Below, in pieces: positions 8,029-17,019 of a DNA stretch of 64,000 nt. A program made the translations under genes and the position numbers. The stretch comes from Rossellomorea vietnamensis (lineage in GTDB: Bacteria > Bacillota > Bacilli > Bacillales > Bacillaceae_B). The notes below the pieces were generated by a model, which worked only from the letters and a program-made list of their open reading frames with translations, searched no databases and was not told the origin of the DNA. Each line of letters begins with the position of its first letter. The stretch's first letter is position 1. Location of the stretch: contig NZ_VTEI01000013.1 in the NCBI RefSeq assembly GCF_008180415.1, forward strand, positions 69,747 to 133,746. The letters are read 5' to 3'.

Positions 8029-9327
8029 ATGAAGAAAAGAAGTTTAGCTATGCTTCTTTCTCTTGTTCTGCTGATGTCAGGCTTTTTAGCCGGCTGCGGT
8101 AACGATGAGGGAGCAAGTGCAAATGTCACGGAAGACGGTAAAAAAGTTGTTGATTTCTGGACGTTCTGGGGCTCTGAAACCAGAAAGCCTATGATAGAGA
8201 AAATCATTAAGGACTTTAACGAATCTCAGGACGAAATCGTTGTTAAACATACATATCTGCCTTGGGGCGATATTTGGACAAAAAATCTTGCTTCCATCGC
8301 TGCAGGAGATCCAGCTGATGTCATCATTAATGATATCAACTCGGTTGCACAGCGGGCAGAAAATGAGCAGGTTGAAGACTTAAGCGAATATATTGGAGAA
8401 GATTTTAAGGAACAATACTATCCACACCTTTGGGATACGGTTGAATATGAAGGGAAGCCGTATGCCGTGCCTTTCAATACAGATACACGCATGCTTTTCT
8501 ACAATAAAGAAGCGTTCAAGGAAGCCGGACTGGATCCTGAACAGCCGCCGAAAACCTGGGAAGAGCTTGAAGAATACGCACAAAAACTGGATGTAAAAGA
8601 CGGTGACCGCTATGAGCGCGTAGGGTTTTATCCGCTGTGGGGAAGCATCGGAGCAAATTCATGGATGGTCAATGGCGATGAAGGCCAAAAGTTAGTGGAA
8701 GACGGAGAAGTATTCATCAATACGCCAAGGAAAGTAGAGGCGATTGAATGGATCAAGAGCTGGAAAGACAGAATCGGTGATAAAACCGTTCAAAGCTTCC
8801 AGGCTGAATTTGGAAGCCAGCAGTCCAACCCTTTCATCAGCGGTAAAGTAGCGATGTGGGTCAATGTAGGTAACTTCTATACCGAGATCAAAGAATTCGG
8901 TCAGGATATGGACTTTGGGGTAGCACCTGTACCTGCTTATGATGAAAGCAGTAAGCCATGGAGTGACGGCGGCGGGTTTGTTGCTGAAATTCCTAAGGGG
9001 GCTGACAATCCGGAAGCTGCAGCAGAATTCATTAAATATTTAACAGGCGAAGAAGCTCAGAAATATTGGGCTATGCAGAACTTTGATAACGTAGCGAATG
9101 CCGCTGCTGCCGAGCAAGCAGCTGAAGAGTTAGAAGGAAAAGATAAAGAAATTTATCAGGCGACTATCGATAATCTGGAGTTCACTCAGCTGCATCCAAT
9201 GCCGGTTGAATACCCTGATTATCAAAATCTCCTGAATCCAAAGGTCGATGAGTTCATGATGGGCTCGCTTGAAGCAGAAGAAGCGCTAAAATCTGCTCAG
9301 GAATCGGTAGAGAAAATGAAAAGGTAA
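8029..9327 (+). CDS. Sugar ABC transporter substrate-binding lipoprotein (family 1)
   Basis: A 432-residue extracellular lipoprotein that captures an oligosaccharide or sugar and delivers it to the permeases encoded next. The signal peptide ends in the lipobox LAGC (Cys about 22). The mature part starts with VVDFWTFWGSE and shows the family's NTDTRMLFYNKEAFKEAG and WVNVGNF segments. Length is typical for CUT1 binding proteins. It is the first gene of an operon with two permeases; a hairpin after it (9337-9362) would lower downstream expression, which fits the need for more binding protein than permease. The sugar is unknown. Confidence 0.93.
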   Translation: MKKRSLAMLLSLVLLMSGFLAGCGNDEGASANVTEDGKKVVDFWTFWGSETRKPMIEKIIKDFNESQDEIVVKHTYLPWGDIWTKNLASIAAGDPADVIINDINSVAQRAENEQVEDLSEYIGEDFKEQYYPHLWDTVEYEGKPYAVPFNTDTRMLFYNKEAFKEAGLDPEQPPKTWEELEEYAQKLDVKDGDRYERVGFYPLWGSIGANSWMVNGDEGQKLVEDGEVFINTPRKVEAIEWIKSWKDRIGDKTVQSFQAEFGSQQSNPFISGKVAMWVNVGNFYTEIKEFGQDMDFGVAPVPAYDESSKPWSDGGGFVAEIPKGADNPEAAAEFIKYLTGEEAQKYWAMQNFDNVANAAAAEQAAEELEGKDKEIYQATIDNLEFTQLHPMPVEYPDYQNLLNPKVDEFMMGSLEAEEALKSAQESVEKMKR

Positions 9328-9336
9328 TTGCCATTC

Positions 9337-9362
9337 AGAGAGAAGGGTTTCCTTCTCTCTTT
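9337..9362 (+). terminator. Intra-operon attenuating hairpin
   Basis: AGAGAGAAGG, loop GTTT, CCTTCTCTCT then TTT. It lies between the binding-protein gene and the first permease gene; the short T-run suggests partial read-through. Confidence 0.7.
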
Positions 9363-9433
9363 TGGTCAATAAAAATATTTTTTCATTTTTATGATGCTCC
9401 AGCACTCGGGTTAATAAAAAGGGGGGTATTCCT

Positions 9434-10480
9434 ATGAAGGGGTCCAACGCAGAAGTAATTTCAGACACTACTGAATCCGGCAGGTCAACCGGTCTTCACT
9501 CTGGAAATGTCAAGTTAAAAAGAAAAAACGAAGCAGCCGGAATCAGAGCAGTTGATAAGCCGGTGAAGAAGAAAAAAATTATTAATAAAAAAACAAAGGA
9601 TAATCTATTTGGTTATTTGTTCATCAGTCCATGGCTGCTCGGGTTCTTTGGATTGACACTGGGACCGATGATATTTTCATTGGCAGCAAGTTTTACGGAC
9701 TATAATATCACTTCAAAAATGAATTTTATTGGTTTGGATAACTATAAAAAGATGTTCACAATCGATGAGATGTTTATGACATCTCTTTGGAACACACTTT
9801 ATTTTGTTCTTTTTTCAGTTCCGGCAACAACCGCAGGAGCCATTCTCCTGGCGGTCCTGTTGAATCAGAAGGTCAGAGGAATGAAATTCTTCAGGACGAT
9901 CTTTTATCTGCCATCCATTCTTTCCGGAGTAGCTGTCTACTTCCTTTGGATGCAGCTTCTGAGTCCCAGCACAGGAATGATCAATACGTTCCTTGCCTGG
10001 TTTGGGGTAGACGGACCGGCATGGCTGTTTGATCCAGAATGGACCAAGCCTTCCCTGATTATTATGAAGCTCTGGAGTGTTGGAGGAGGAATGCTTCTTT
10101 ATCTGGCAGTGCTTCAAGGGGTATCGAAAGAAATGTATGAAGCGGCAGAACTTGATGGAGCTAATATTTTTCATAAGTTTTTCTATATTACTCTGCCGAT
10201 GATAACGCCAATCATTTTCTTTGATATTGTCACAAGTACGATTGGTTCGTTCCAAATATTCCAGGAAGCTTATGTCATGACGGATAATGGCAGCGGAGGC
10301 CCTGCGAATTCATTATTATTTTACAATCTTCATATGTGGAATAATGCATTTGAAATTTTTGATATGGGTTATGCAACGGCAATGGCCTGGTTCTTATTCG
10401 TTATTGTCCTTTTCTTGACCTTCATCAACCTGAAGCTTGGGAAGAAATGGGTTTATTATGAAGGAGGGGACAGGAAGTAA
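9434..10480 (+). CDS. Sugar ABC transporter permease, MalF/UgpA type
   Basis: A 348-residue inner-membrane permease. After an unusually long lysine-rich cytoplasmic N-terminus (about 55 residues, ending PVKKKKIINKK) come six membrane segments. The EAA loop that docks on the ATPase is EAAELDGANIFHKFFYITLP near residue 235. The start ATG follows GGGGGG. The stop overlaps the start of the next gene by one base (TAATG), indicating translational coupling. It forms a heterodimer with the next permease. No ATPase gene is present; in Bacillus the shared ATPase MsmX energises such importers. Confidence 0.93.
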   Translation: MKGSNAEVISDTTESGRSTGLHSGNVKLKRKNEAAGIRAVDKPVKKKKIINKKTKDNLFGYLFISPWLLGFFGLTLGPMIFSLAASFTDYNITSKMNFIGLDNYKKMFTIDEMFMTSLWNTLYFVLFSVPATTAGAILLAVLLNQKVRGMKFFRTIFYLPSILSGVAVYFLWMQLLSPSTGMINTFLAWFGVDGPAWLFDPEWTKPSLIIMKLWSVGGGMLLYLAVLQGVSKEMYEAAELDGANIFHKFFYITLPMITPIIFFDIVTSTIGSFQIFQEAYVMTDNGSGGPANSLLFYNLHMWNNAFEIFDMGYATAMAWFLFVIVLFLTFINLKLGKKWVYYEGGDRK

Positions 10481-11346
10481 TGGAGAATACAGAAAAACTA
10501 AAATTTCATCAATCCAAAAAATTCAGGGAGAAAGCCCATAAGTGGTTCATTCTCTTCATATTGATAGCTGGGAGCGTCGTCATTCTTTCTCCGCTGTGGT
10601 GGATGATCTCAACTTCCTTGAAAACACCTCAAGAAATTGCTCAGTATCCGCCGACATTCATTCCGGAGACATTTCAGTTTTCAAACTATGTGCAAGCATG
10701 GCAGACTGCGCCGTTTACCAGATGGACGCTTAATACATTGATGGTCGCCACCATAGGTACGATTGGAAGTGTATTCATTAACTCACTGGTGGCCTACGCT
10801 TTTGCCAAAATTCCATTCAAAGGAAGAAACACATTATTTGTATTGGTTTTGTCAACTATGCTTATTCCAGGATTTGTAACGATGGTGCCGCAGTATATTC
10901 TGTTTTCAAAGCTTGGCTGGATTAATTCCTATCTTCCTTTGATTGTTCCCTCTTTCCTGGGAAGTGCGTTTTTTATCTTCCTGCTTAGACAGTTTTCACT
11001 TACCATTCCCAATGAGCTTCTTGATGCGGCTGTATTGGATGGCGCCAACCATATTCAAATCTGGTGGCATATCATGGTGCCGCTGACAAAGCCGGCATTG
11101 ATAACCGTCGCCATTTTCTCTTTTAATGGAGCATGGAATGACCTGCTCGGACCGCTTCTGTATCTTAATGATGAAAGCATGTACACCCTGCAGATAGGAC
11201 TGCAGACTTTCAAAGGGCAGATGCAGACGCAGTGGCACTATCTGATGTCCATGTCCGTCATGGTCCTGGCACCGGTGGTATTGTTATTCTTCTTTTTCCA
11301 AAAGCACTTTATCGAAGGATCCAATATTTCGGGCGGAATCAAATAA
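10480..11346 (+). CDS. Sugar ABC transporter permease, MalG/UgpE type
   Basis: A 288-residue permease with six membrane segments. The EAA-type loop reads DAAVLDGANHIQIWWHIMVP, and the C-terminus SNISGGIK is typical for MalG-like subunits. The ATG overlaps the stop codon of the partner gene. It is the last gene of the three-gene operon, closed by a strong terminator at 11364. Confidence 0.93.
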   Translation: MENTEKLKFHQSKKFREKAHKWFILFILIAGSVVILSPLWWMISTSLKTPQEIAQYPPTFIPETFQFSNYVQAWQTAPFTRWTLNTLMVATIGTIGSVFINSLVAYAFAKIPFKGRNTLFVLVLSTMLIPGFVTMVPQYILFSKLGWINSYLPLIVPSFLGSAFFIFLLRQFSLTIPNELLDAAVLDGANHIQIWWHIMVPLTKPALITVAIFSFNGAWNDLLGPLLYLNDESMYTLQIGLQTFKGQMQTQWHYLMSMSVMVLAPVVLLFFFFQKHFIEGSNISGGIK

Positions 11347-11363
11347 TAATAATAGAGCGAAAA

Positions 11364-11392
11364 GAAGAAGCTGTCCGCAGCTTCTTCTTTTT
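11364..11392 (+). terminator. Terminator of the sugar ABC operon
   Basis: GAAGAAGCTG / CAGCTTCTTC stem, loop TCCG, followed by TTTTTG. Confidence 0.92.
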
Positions 11393-11501
11393 GTTAGGTG
11401 GCTTTTAGTACTTTAAAGCGTGAAGTGTTGCTTATACAATCCTATTTCCTATAGAATTGTAGCTACAAAACCTTAAGGTGTTTATTGGAGAGAGTGAATG
11501 C

Positions 11502-12263
11502 ATGGAAAAACAAATGGAGATTAAATATGACATCATGGAGGTTTGCCTTCTTGCCGGGAAGATTATGCTGCAGAGCGGGGCGGAAACCTACAGGGTAGAA
11601 GATACAATGATGAGAATCGCCGCCTCTTTCGGAATAAAAGAGTCCCACAGCTACGTTACGCCAACGGGAATCATCTTTTCGATTGAAACTTCAGAACCAA
11701 CGAAAACAAAGCTGATCCGGATTTCAGAGAGAACGACAGACTTAAAGAAGGTAACTGTAGTGAATAGCATTTCCAGGAGAATCAGCAGCGGGGAGCTATC
11801 AATTGACAAGGCTTATGAACTATTGGAAGAGGCCGATGCTGCTACGATGCCGTTTCCTTTTTATATTCAGATTTTGGCTGCTGCTATTGCCAGCGGGTGT
11901 TTTCTGATCATGTTCCAAGGAAGCTGGCATGATTTCCTTCCGGCAGTAGTAACAGGGGGGATAGGGTTTTTGAGTCTGATTTATTTTCATAAAGTTGTGC
12001 CGATTAAGTTCTTCGCTGAATTTCTTGCATCCTTCACAATTGGTATGTTGTCATTCGGATTTATATGGAGCGGAGTTGGTTTTGAGCTGGATAAGATCAT
12101 TATTGGTTCAGTCATGCCCCTTGTGCCGGGATTGCTGATTACAAATGCTGTAAGAGATTTGATGGCTGGGCATCTTGTTTCAGGATTATCCAAAGGGGCT
12201 GAAGCTTTTCTGACGGCTTTTGCCATAGGGTCTGGGATTGCAATTGTTTTTACGTTCGTTTAA
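11502..12263 (+). CDS. Threonine/serine exporter family protein, N-terminal (YjjP/DUF1212) subunit
   Basis: A 253-residue membrane protein, the larger half of a split ThrE-type exporter. The N-terminal about 110 residues are soluble with the family's GAETYRVEDTM motif and TPTGI; about five membrane segments follow, including PLVPGLLITNAVRDLMAGH. I prefer ATG 11502, 9-10 bases after GGAGAG, over an upstream in-frame GTG. It is followed by the small partner subunit. The pair probably exports amino acids or dicarboxylates by proton antiport; the substrate is inferred from the family only. Confidence 0.88.
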   Translation: MEKQMEIKYDIMEVCLLAGKIMLQSGAETYRVEDTMMRIAASFGIKESHSYVTPTGIIFSIETSEPTKTKLIRISERTTDLKKVTVVNSISRRISSGELSIDKAYELLEEADAATMPFPFYIQILAAAIASGCFLIMFQGSWHDFLPAVVTGGIGFLSLIYFHKVVPIKFFAEFLASFTIGMLSFGFIWSGVGFELDKIIIGSVMPLVPGLLITNAVRDLMAGHLVSGLSKGAEAFLTAFAIGSGIAIVFTFV

Positions 12264-12387
12264 TAGAGAGTGCTTTAGGCCGGCAAGGACTGCTATGATC
12301 AGGTTTAGGTTCAAGAATACAGCCAGGGGTTTATGACTGTACCCTCGCCCTTCTAATGGAATTAAGAAATAGGAGATGATCGGCAAA

Positions 12388-12834
12388 GTGTATATAATAG
12401 AACAAGTTATCACGAGCTTCATTGCTTCAGCAGCTTTTGGCATCATTTTTAATGCGCCGAGGGAGTCTTTGATTAAGTGCGGAAGTGTCGGGATGTTCGG
12501 CTGGGTCGTTTATATTATGATGACAATGAACGAGGTCGATATTGTGCTTGCTACTGTAACCGCGTCATTTCTGGTCGCTGTTCTAAGCCAAATTTATTCT
12601 AAAATTTATCGAACACCCATCATTATATTCAGTGTGGCTGGAATCATCCCATTGGTTCCTGGCGGGATGGCTTATGATGCGATGAGGAACTTTGTTCAGA
12701 ATGATTATAACTCGGCAATAAACTTAGCTGCCAAAGCGTTTATGATTTCAGGTTCGATTGCTATTGGTCTTGTCTTTTCCGAAGTGATCAACCAGGTTAT
12801 TAGAAAACGGAAATTAAGTACGTTAAAGAGCTGA
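12388..12834 (+). CDS. Threonine/serine exporter family protein, C-terminal (YjjB/DUF3815) subunit
   Basis: About 148 residues with four or five membrane segments and the family signature IIPLVPGGMAYDAM. It pairs with the preceding YjjP-type protein, repeating the second half of ThrE. An ATG at 12376 sits directly against its AGGAG and cannot use it well; GTG at 12388 is better spaced and begins closer to the family's usual N-terminus, so I place the start there with moderate certainty. It is followed after 18 bases by the Nudix gene. Confidence 0.85.
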   Translation: MYIIEQVITSFIASAAFGIIFNAPRESLIKCGSVGMFGWVVYIMMTMNEVDIVLATVTASFLVAVLSQIYSKIYRTPIIIFSVAGIIPLVPGGMAYDAMRNFVQNDYNSAINLAAKAFMISGSIAIGLVFSEVINQVIRKRKLSTLKS

Positions 12835-12852
12835 GGCTTAGGGAGGACGAAG

Positions 12853-13479
12853 ATGGAAAAGGAAACTCTTACGATCTTTAATAATGAAGGAGTACCGATT
12901 GGGACTGCCCCGCGTGATGAGGTTCATCAAAAGGGGTACTGGCATGAAACGTTCCATTGCTGGTTTATTGAGAGAAAGGAAGGCAGCTGTTATCTCTATT
13001 TTCAATTGCGAAGCCTCAAAAAGAAAGATTACCCCAATCTGCTGGATATCACCGCAGCAGGCCATATCTTATCTCATGAAACCTTTGAGGAAGGAATCAG
13101 GGAAGTAAGGGAAGAGACAGGGATAGAGGTATCTTTTGCAGATTTGGTTCCCGTGGGAATCATTCCGTATGAGGTTACTACAGAGAACTTTATTGATAGA
13201 GAAAGAGCCCGCCTTTTCTTATATGAGTTTACAGGATCGATGGAGGACTTCTCTTTAGAGGAAGAGGAGGTATGCGGTATTTTCCGGGCAGAGTTTGACC
13301 AATTTGAAAAGTTGATAGATGGTGGGATAGAGAACATCCATTTAAAAGGATTTCAGATTACCTTTGATGGAAAGAGAGAAAAGAAAGTGTTAATTGCTAA
13401 AAAGAAAGACTTTGTGCCTCACGAAAACTCCTATTACCAGGCAGTGCTCGAGAACATCCGCAAATATATAGAAAGATAA
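12853..13479 (+). CDS. Nudix hydrolase, IPP-isomerase-like (YfcD type)
   Basis: A 208-residue cytosolic hydrolase. The Nudix box is complete at about residues 76-98 (GHILSHETFEEGIREVREET followed by GI), matching G-x5-E-x7-REUXEEXGU, so metal binding and catalysis should be intact. The N-terminal WHETFHCWFIE segment is typical of the YfcD/IPP-isomerase-like subgroup. It acts on nucleoside-diphosphate-linked compounds; the real substrate is unknown. It follows the exporter genes closely and ends at a terminator. Confidence 0.9.
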   Translation: MEKETLTIFNNEGVPIGTAPRDEVHQKGYWHETFHCWFIERKEGSCYLYFQLRSLKKKDYPNLLDITAAGHILSHETFEEGIREVREETGIEVSFADLVPVGIIPYEVTTENFIDRERARLFLYEFTGSMEDFSLEEEEVCGIFRAEFDQFEKLIDGGIENIHLKGFQITFDGKREKKVLIAKKKDFVPHENSYYQAVLENIRKYIER

Positions 13480-13489
13480 GAGTATGTTT

Positions 13490-13518
13490 AAGACCTCCAT
13501 CACTTGGCGGTCTTTTTT
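13490..13518 (+). terminator. Terminator after the Nudix gene
   Basis: AGACCTCC / GGCGGTCT stem (one mismatch) followed by TTTTT. A MITE copy begins seven bases further on. Confidence 0.75.
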
Positions 13519-13524
13519 ACGGTT

Positions 13525-13714
13525 GGCTCTTTTCGTAAACTTTGTTGCTACTCTATACTAATTTTGAAAAATAACCCTATTACGGAGATGAATTCTGGTA
13601 ACACCGAAAAGAAAAGAGCTGCCTATTCTCGTTTAGAGTCAAAACTCTTAGTATCCGGGGGAAAATCCGGCTCTTGGGATTTTTCCGAAAGCAAGAATAT
13701 ATACGAAAACAACC
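13525..13714. mobile_element. MITE copy 1 (long form, 190 bp)
   Basis: The left end GGCTCTTTTCGTAAACTTTG and right end CGAAAACAACC form imperfect terminal inverted repeats. The interior shares CTGGTAACACCGAAAAG, AAAGAGCTGC and CTTAGTATCCGGGG with three other copies (16803, 31752, 56894). Flanking octamers TTACGGTT (13517) and TTACCATT (13715) agree at 6 of 8, a decayed target-site duplication. It carries the TCCGGCTCTTGGGATTTTTCC insert that marks the long subfamily. Confidence 0.8.
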
Positions 13715-13829
13715 TTACCATTAGAAAAGTAATGAATTATAGATTTGAATAGGCAGCGTTTCTTAGGCCAGCCGCAGCGCACAAGCGTTCGTATCCACTG
13801 GTCATTATATGAATCTGGAAGGGAAACGC

Positions 13830-14095
13830 GGCTCTCGCAACCGAAGTAACCGCCCTTCATCCATGTCTTGAAGGAAATCCGCCCCTCCCGACCGAAGCAG
13901 CCTCAACTTCATACAAATCTCCATGAAAATCCGCCCCTCCCGACCGAAGCAGCCTCAACTTCATACAAATCTCCACGAAAATCGAGCCCTTCCCGACCGA
14001 AGCAGCCTCAACTTCATACAAATCTCCACGAAAACGAGCCCTTCCCGACCGAAGCAGCCTCACTCCTCATCATATATATCTCCATGAAAATCAGC
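13830..14095. repeat. Tandem array, 52-53 bp period, four full units plus a partial one
   Basis: CCCGACCGAAGCAGCCT starts at 13887, 13939, 13992 and 14044, giving steps of 52, 53 and 52; a degraded unit (CGCAACCGAAGTAACC) lies before them. Each unit continues with CAACTTCATACAAATCTCC. No coding gene is supported here, although one frame stays open because the repeat lacks stops. It is located between the Nudix gene and htrA. Confidence 0.85.
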
Positions 14096-14098
14096 CTC

Positions 14099-14205
14099 TT
14101 TTCCTTTCTGGGATTTAATAATTCCCGGAGAATAAAAGGGAAAGACCGTCTTTTTTCTCCGGGGAATATTTGCCTGTCGGGTCTAAAAGGGTCGCTTGCG
14201 CTTTT
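14099..14205. repeat. Degenerate copy of the 126-bp dyad repeat
   Basis: AGAATAAAAGG-AAAGA, CTTTTTTCTC, ATTTGCCTGTCGGG and GCTTGCGCTTTT follow the order seen at 1-126, with many changes. Confidence 0.65.
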
Positions 14206-14466
14206 CATGATGCACTATAAAACTGGCTGACAAAGTACAGGCTTTCAACGCTGCTGTTCTAAAATAGGGAGCTTAAGGGTTAATTAATCAAACGTTTGTT
14301 TAATACCCATTCATTAAAACTTCCCAACCTGTACATAGATTGTTAATAATTTCGTAATATTTTCCCTTTAAGATGAAATCAAGCACCAAGAGAAAGCGAT
14401 ACAACAACTTAAAACTTTAGATTAGTCAGCAGATAAATAGCTATTACCTATAGAGGAGGAAATAGA

Positions 14467-15750
14467 ATGTTTGAACAAAACAATCAAAATAATAATGAAG
14501 AAGTTCAGCATACAGTTTCACCACAGCCGGAAACAGAGCAGCCTGTAACAGGAGAAAGACATAGATATGAAAAGCAAAATAAAAAATTCAAAGGAAGAGG
14601 ATTTCTTTCTACTGTTGGTGCAGGTGTCATCGGTTCTGTCCTTACACTGAGTGTCCTGCCGCAAACAGATTATTATCAAAATCTTGCTCAGGACAGCATT
14701 CAGAATACAGCAGGAATTACGCAGCAGGCGGAAACCTCCCAAACAGCTGGTATCAATGCTGTTAATGTCTCAAACGGAGGGGATATCGCTAACATTGTAG
14801 AAGGCGCATCAAAGGCGATAGTGGGCATTGTTAATTATCAGGAACAAAGCAACCGCTATACTGGAGCCCCTCAGAAAGCCAATGCCGGGACCGGGTCAGG
14901 GGTCCTCTTCAAAAAAGACGGTGACTTTGCTTATATCATCACTAACAATCACGTCATTGAAGATGCCTCTAACATAGAAGTGTCTCTGCATGATGGCCAA
15001 AAGACAAAAGCAGAGTTGATCGGAGCGGATCCGTTGACAGATCTAGCCGTCTTGAAAGTTGATGGCAAGTATGCGGATAACCTGCTTGAAGTCGGAGATT
15101 CCAGTGAACTTCGTGCCGGTGAACAAGTTATCGCAATAGGAAATCCATTAGGTCTTGATTTATCGAGAACCGTAACACAAGGAATTGTCAGTGCGGTGGA
15201 CCGTACGATAGCCGTGCCAACCTCTGCCGGTGAGTCGGAATTGAATGTCATTCAGACAGACGCAGCTATCAATCCAGGAAATAGCGGCGGCGCTCTAATC
15301 AATGGCAAGGGTGAATTAGTCGGAATTAACAGCTTGAAGATTTCAACTTCTGGAGTAGAAGGTCTCGGGTTCGCCATACCAAGTAAAGAGTTCTTGCCGA
15401 TTGTCAACGAAATCATTGAAACAGGAAAAGTAGAGCGCCCTTATATCGGGATAGGAATGACTAGTCTGTCGGATGTTCCAAGGAACTACTTGGAGGAGCT
15501 TCCGAATGAAGTGAGTGCCGGGGTGATTGTGGCGAACATCGACGAAACGTCAGCCGCAGCAAAAGGGGGAATTCAAGCTGGAGATGTCATTACCGAACTA
15601 AATGGACAACCAGTTGAAACACCAGCAGATTTAAGAAGGCAGTTGTATTCTGACCTTAAAGTAGGCGATAGGGCAGATATGACAATTTATCGCGGTGCTG
15701 AAAAGATGTCCATCAGTTTGACTCTTACTAGCAATAGCATGATTAACTAA
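14467..15750 (+). CDS. HtrA-like membrane-anchored serine protease (S1C, PDZ)
   Basis: A 427-residue envelope protease-chaperone that degrades misfolded exported proteins. A charged cytoplasmic N-terminus of about 45 residues precedes one membrane segment (about 46-65). The trypsin-like domain has the triad His162 in TNNHVI, Asp192 in TDLAVL and Ser273 in GNSGGAL. One PDZ domain (about 325-420) contains YIGIG and GGIQAGDVI. It follows AGAGGAGG. A PrsA-like foldase gene lies directly downstream, forming a folding/degradation pair. In Bacillus such genes answer to CssRS; I cannot prove a CssR site here. Confidence 0.93.
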   Translation: MFEQNNQNNNEEVQHTVSPQPETEQPVTGERHRYEKQNKKFKGRGFLSTVGAGVIGSVLTLSVLPQTDYYQNLAQDSIQNTAGITQQAETSQTAGINAVNVSNGGDIANIVEGASKAIVGIVNYQEQSNRYTGAPQKANAGTGSGVLFKKDGDFAYIITNNHVIEDASNIEVSLHDGQKTKAELIGADPLTDLAVLKVDGKYADNLLEVGDSSELRAGEQVIAIGNPLGLDLSRTVTQGIVSAVDRTIAVPTSAGESELNVIQTDAAINPGNSGGALINGKGELVGINSLKISTSGVEGLGFAIPSKEFLPIVNEIIETGKVERPYIGIGMTSLSDVPRNYLEELPNEVSAGVIVANIDETSAAAKGGIQAGDVITELNGQPVETPADLRRQLYSDLKVGDRADMTIYRGAEKMSISLTLTSNSMIN

Positions 15751-15821
15751 TCTAAAATAATCTTTCTGGTGTCTGGGAGAATATCTGCCAGGCACCTCTA
15801 ATAAAAAAGGAGAGCGGTATC

Positions 15822-16706
15822 GTGGATAAAAAGAACAATCATAGTAAATTACTAGGTTTAATTGGCAGTGTGGTCGTCGTTAGTCTAATTATAACCGGGT
15901 TTATTTTTTCAAAAGGGGAAGTTGTAGCAAAAGTGGGGAACAATTCTATAAGCAAAGATGACTTGTACTCCATGATGGTGGATCAATACGGCGAAGCTGC
16001 ATTGGACACACTAATTGCCAATAAAATCGTTGAATTAGAAAGCGATAAAAAAGATATAAAAGTGAAAGATAGTGAAATAGAAGCTGAATTAAAGACGCTC
16101 AAAAGCTCATATGAAAACGATGAAGCGTTCAACGAGGCTTTAACCTCCAGCGGTGCAAGTATGGAGAGTGTGAAAGAAAATATCCGATCTTATTTACTAA
16201 CTGAAAAGTTGCTGAATGACAGAGTGACTATTACGGATGACCAAATCAAAGAATACTTTGAAGCCAACAAGGAAACTTTTGCGCAGCAGGAGCAAGTCCA
16301 GGCAAGCCATATCCTGGTGGAAGATGAAGCTGCAGCAACAGAAGTAAAGAAAAAGCTGGACGATGGAGGAGACTTTGCCCAACTGGCCAAAGAATACTCT
16401 ACGGATACTTCCAATGCTGAATCAGGCGGAGAACTTGGTTTCTTTAGCAAAGGGGATATGGTTGCCGAATTCGAAGAGAAGGCCTTTTCAATGAAGGCAG
16501 ATGAAATAAGTGATCCCGTCAAAACGGAGTTCGGTTACCATATCATTAAAGTAACGGATAAGAAAGACGCGAAGGAAGCGGTCCTTGAAGACCATCAAGA
16601 AGAAGTCAAAAATATTCTCTTTGACCAGGCCCTTCAAACAGAATATCCTGCTTGGCTGCAAGAACAAAAGGAAGAATATAAAATAGAAAACCTCCTTAAA
16701 AGTTAA
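15822..16706 (+). CDS. PrsA/YacD-like membrane-anchored peptidyl-prolyl isomerase
   Basis: A 294-residue foldase facing outside. One N-terminal membrane segment (about 10-30) carries no lipobox cysteine, so unlike PrsA it stays anchored by this helix, as in YacD. A SurA-like chaperone region follows, then a parvulin domain (about 150-245) with QASHILVEDE, ARSIDTS-like KEYSTDTSNAESGGELGFF and EFGYHIIKV. GTG start with GGAGAG upstream. It lies 71 bp after the HtrA-like gene, probably the same transcript, and ends with the terminator at 16761. Confidence 0.9.
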   Translation: MDKKNNHSKLLGLIGSVVVVSLIITGFIFSKGEVVAKVGNNSISKDDLYSMMVDQYGEAALDTLIANKIVELESDKKDIKVKDSEIEAELKTLKSSYENDEAFNEALTSSGASMESVKENIRSYLLTEKLLNDRVTITDDQIKEYFEANKETFAQQEQVQASHILVEDEAAATEVKKKLDDGGDFAQLAKEYSTDTSNAESGGELGFFSKGDMVAEFEEKAFSMKADEISDPVKTEFGYHIIKVTDKKDAKEAVLEDHQEEVKNILFDQALQTEYPAWLQEQKEEYKIENLLKS

Positions 16707-16760
16707 AAAACCGCCGGCAACGGATTGTTCATAATTTGGCAATAACTTTTGGAAATACTA

Positions 16761-16798
16761 ACACTGCAGAGCACTGAATCCCTGTCTGCAGTGTTTTT
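16761..16798 (+). terminator. Terminator after the PrsA-like gene
   Basis: ACACTGCAGA / TCTGCAGTGT perfect 10-bp stem followed by TTTT. The target duplication of MITE copy 2 (16795-16802) overlaps the T-tract. Confidence 0.9.
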
Positions 16799-16802
16799 AC
16801 AT

Positions 16803-16969
16803 GGCTCTTTTCGTAAACTTTGTTGTTTGATACTAATCTCGAAAAAATAACCATATTAAGAGGGGTGAACTGGTAACACCGAAAAGAAAAGAGCTGCTTT
16901 CGCTCGATAAGAGGTAAAACTCTTAGTATCCGGGGATATCCGAAAGCAGCAATATTTGTAGAAACAGCC
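16803..16969. mobile_element. MITE copy 2 (short form, 167 bp)
   Basis: It begins GGCTCTTTTCGTAAACTTTG and ends GAAACAGCC. The flanks carry an exact 8-bp direct repeat TTTTACAT at 16795-16802 and 16970-16977, the expected mark of transposition. The interior matches copy 3 closely (AACTGGTAACACCGAAAAG; CTTAGTATCCGGGGATATCC). It contains no gene. Confidence 0.9.
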
Positions 16970-17019
16970 TTTTACATACAAGGATTCGAGCTTCTAGCAA
17001 AGATATAAGGAGGAAAAAA

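Noticed and set aside
13868-14230. Open frame through the 52-53 bp array
   Set aside because: Low-complexity peptide from a repeat without stops; the frame is not kept between units because steps of 52 and 53 alternate.
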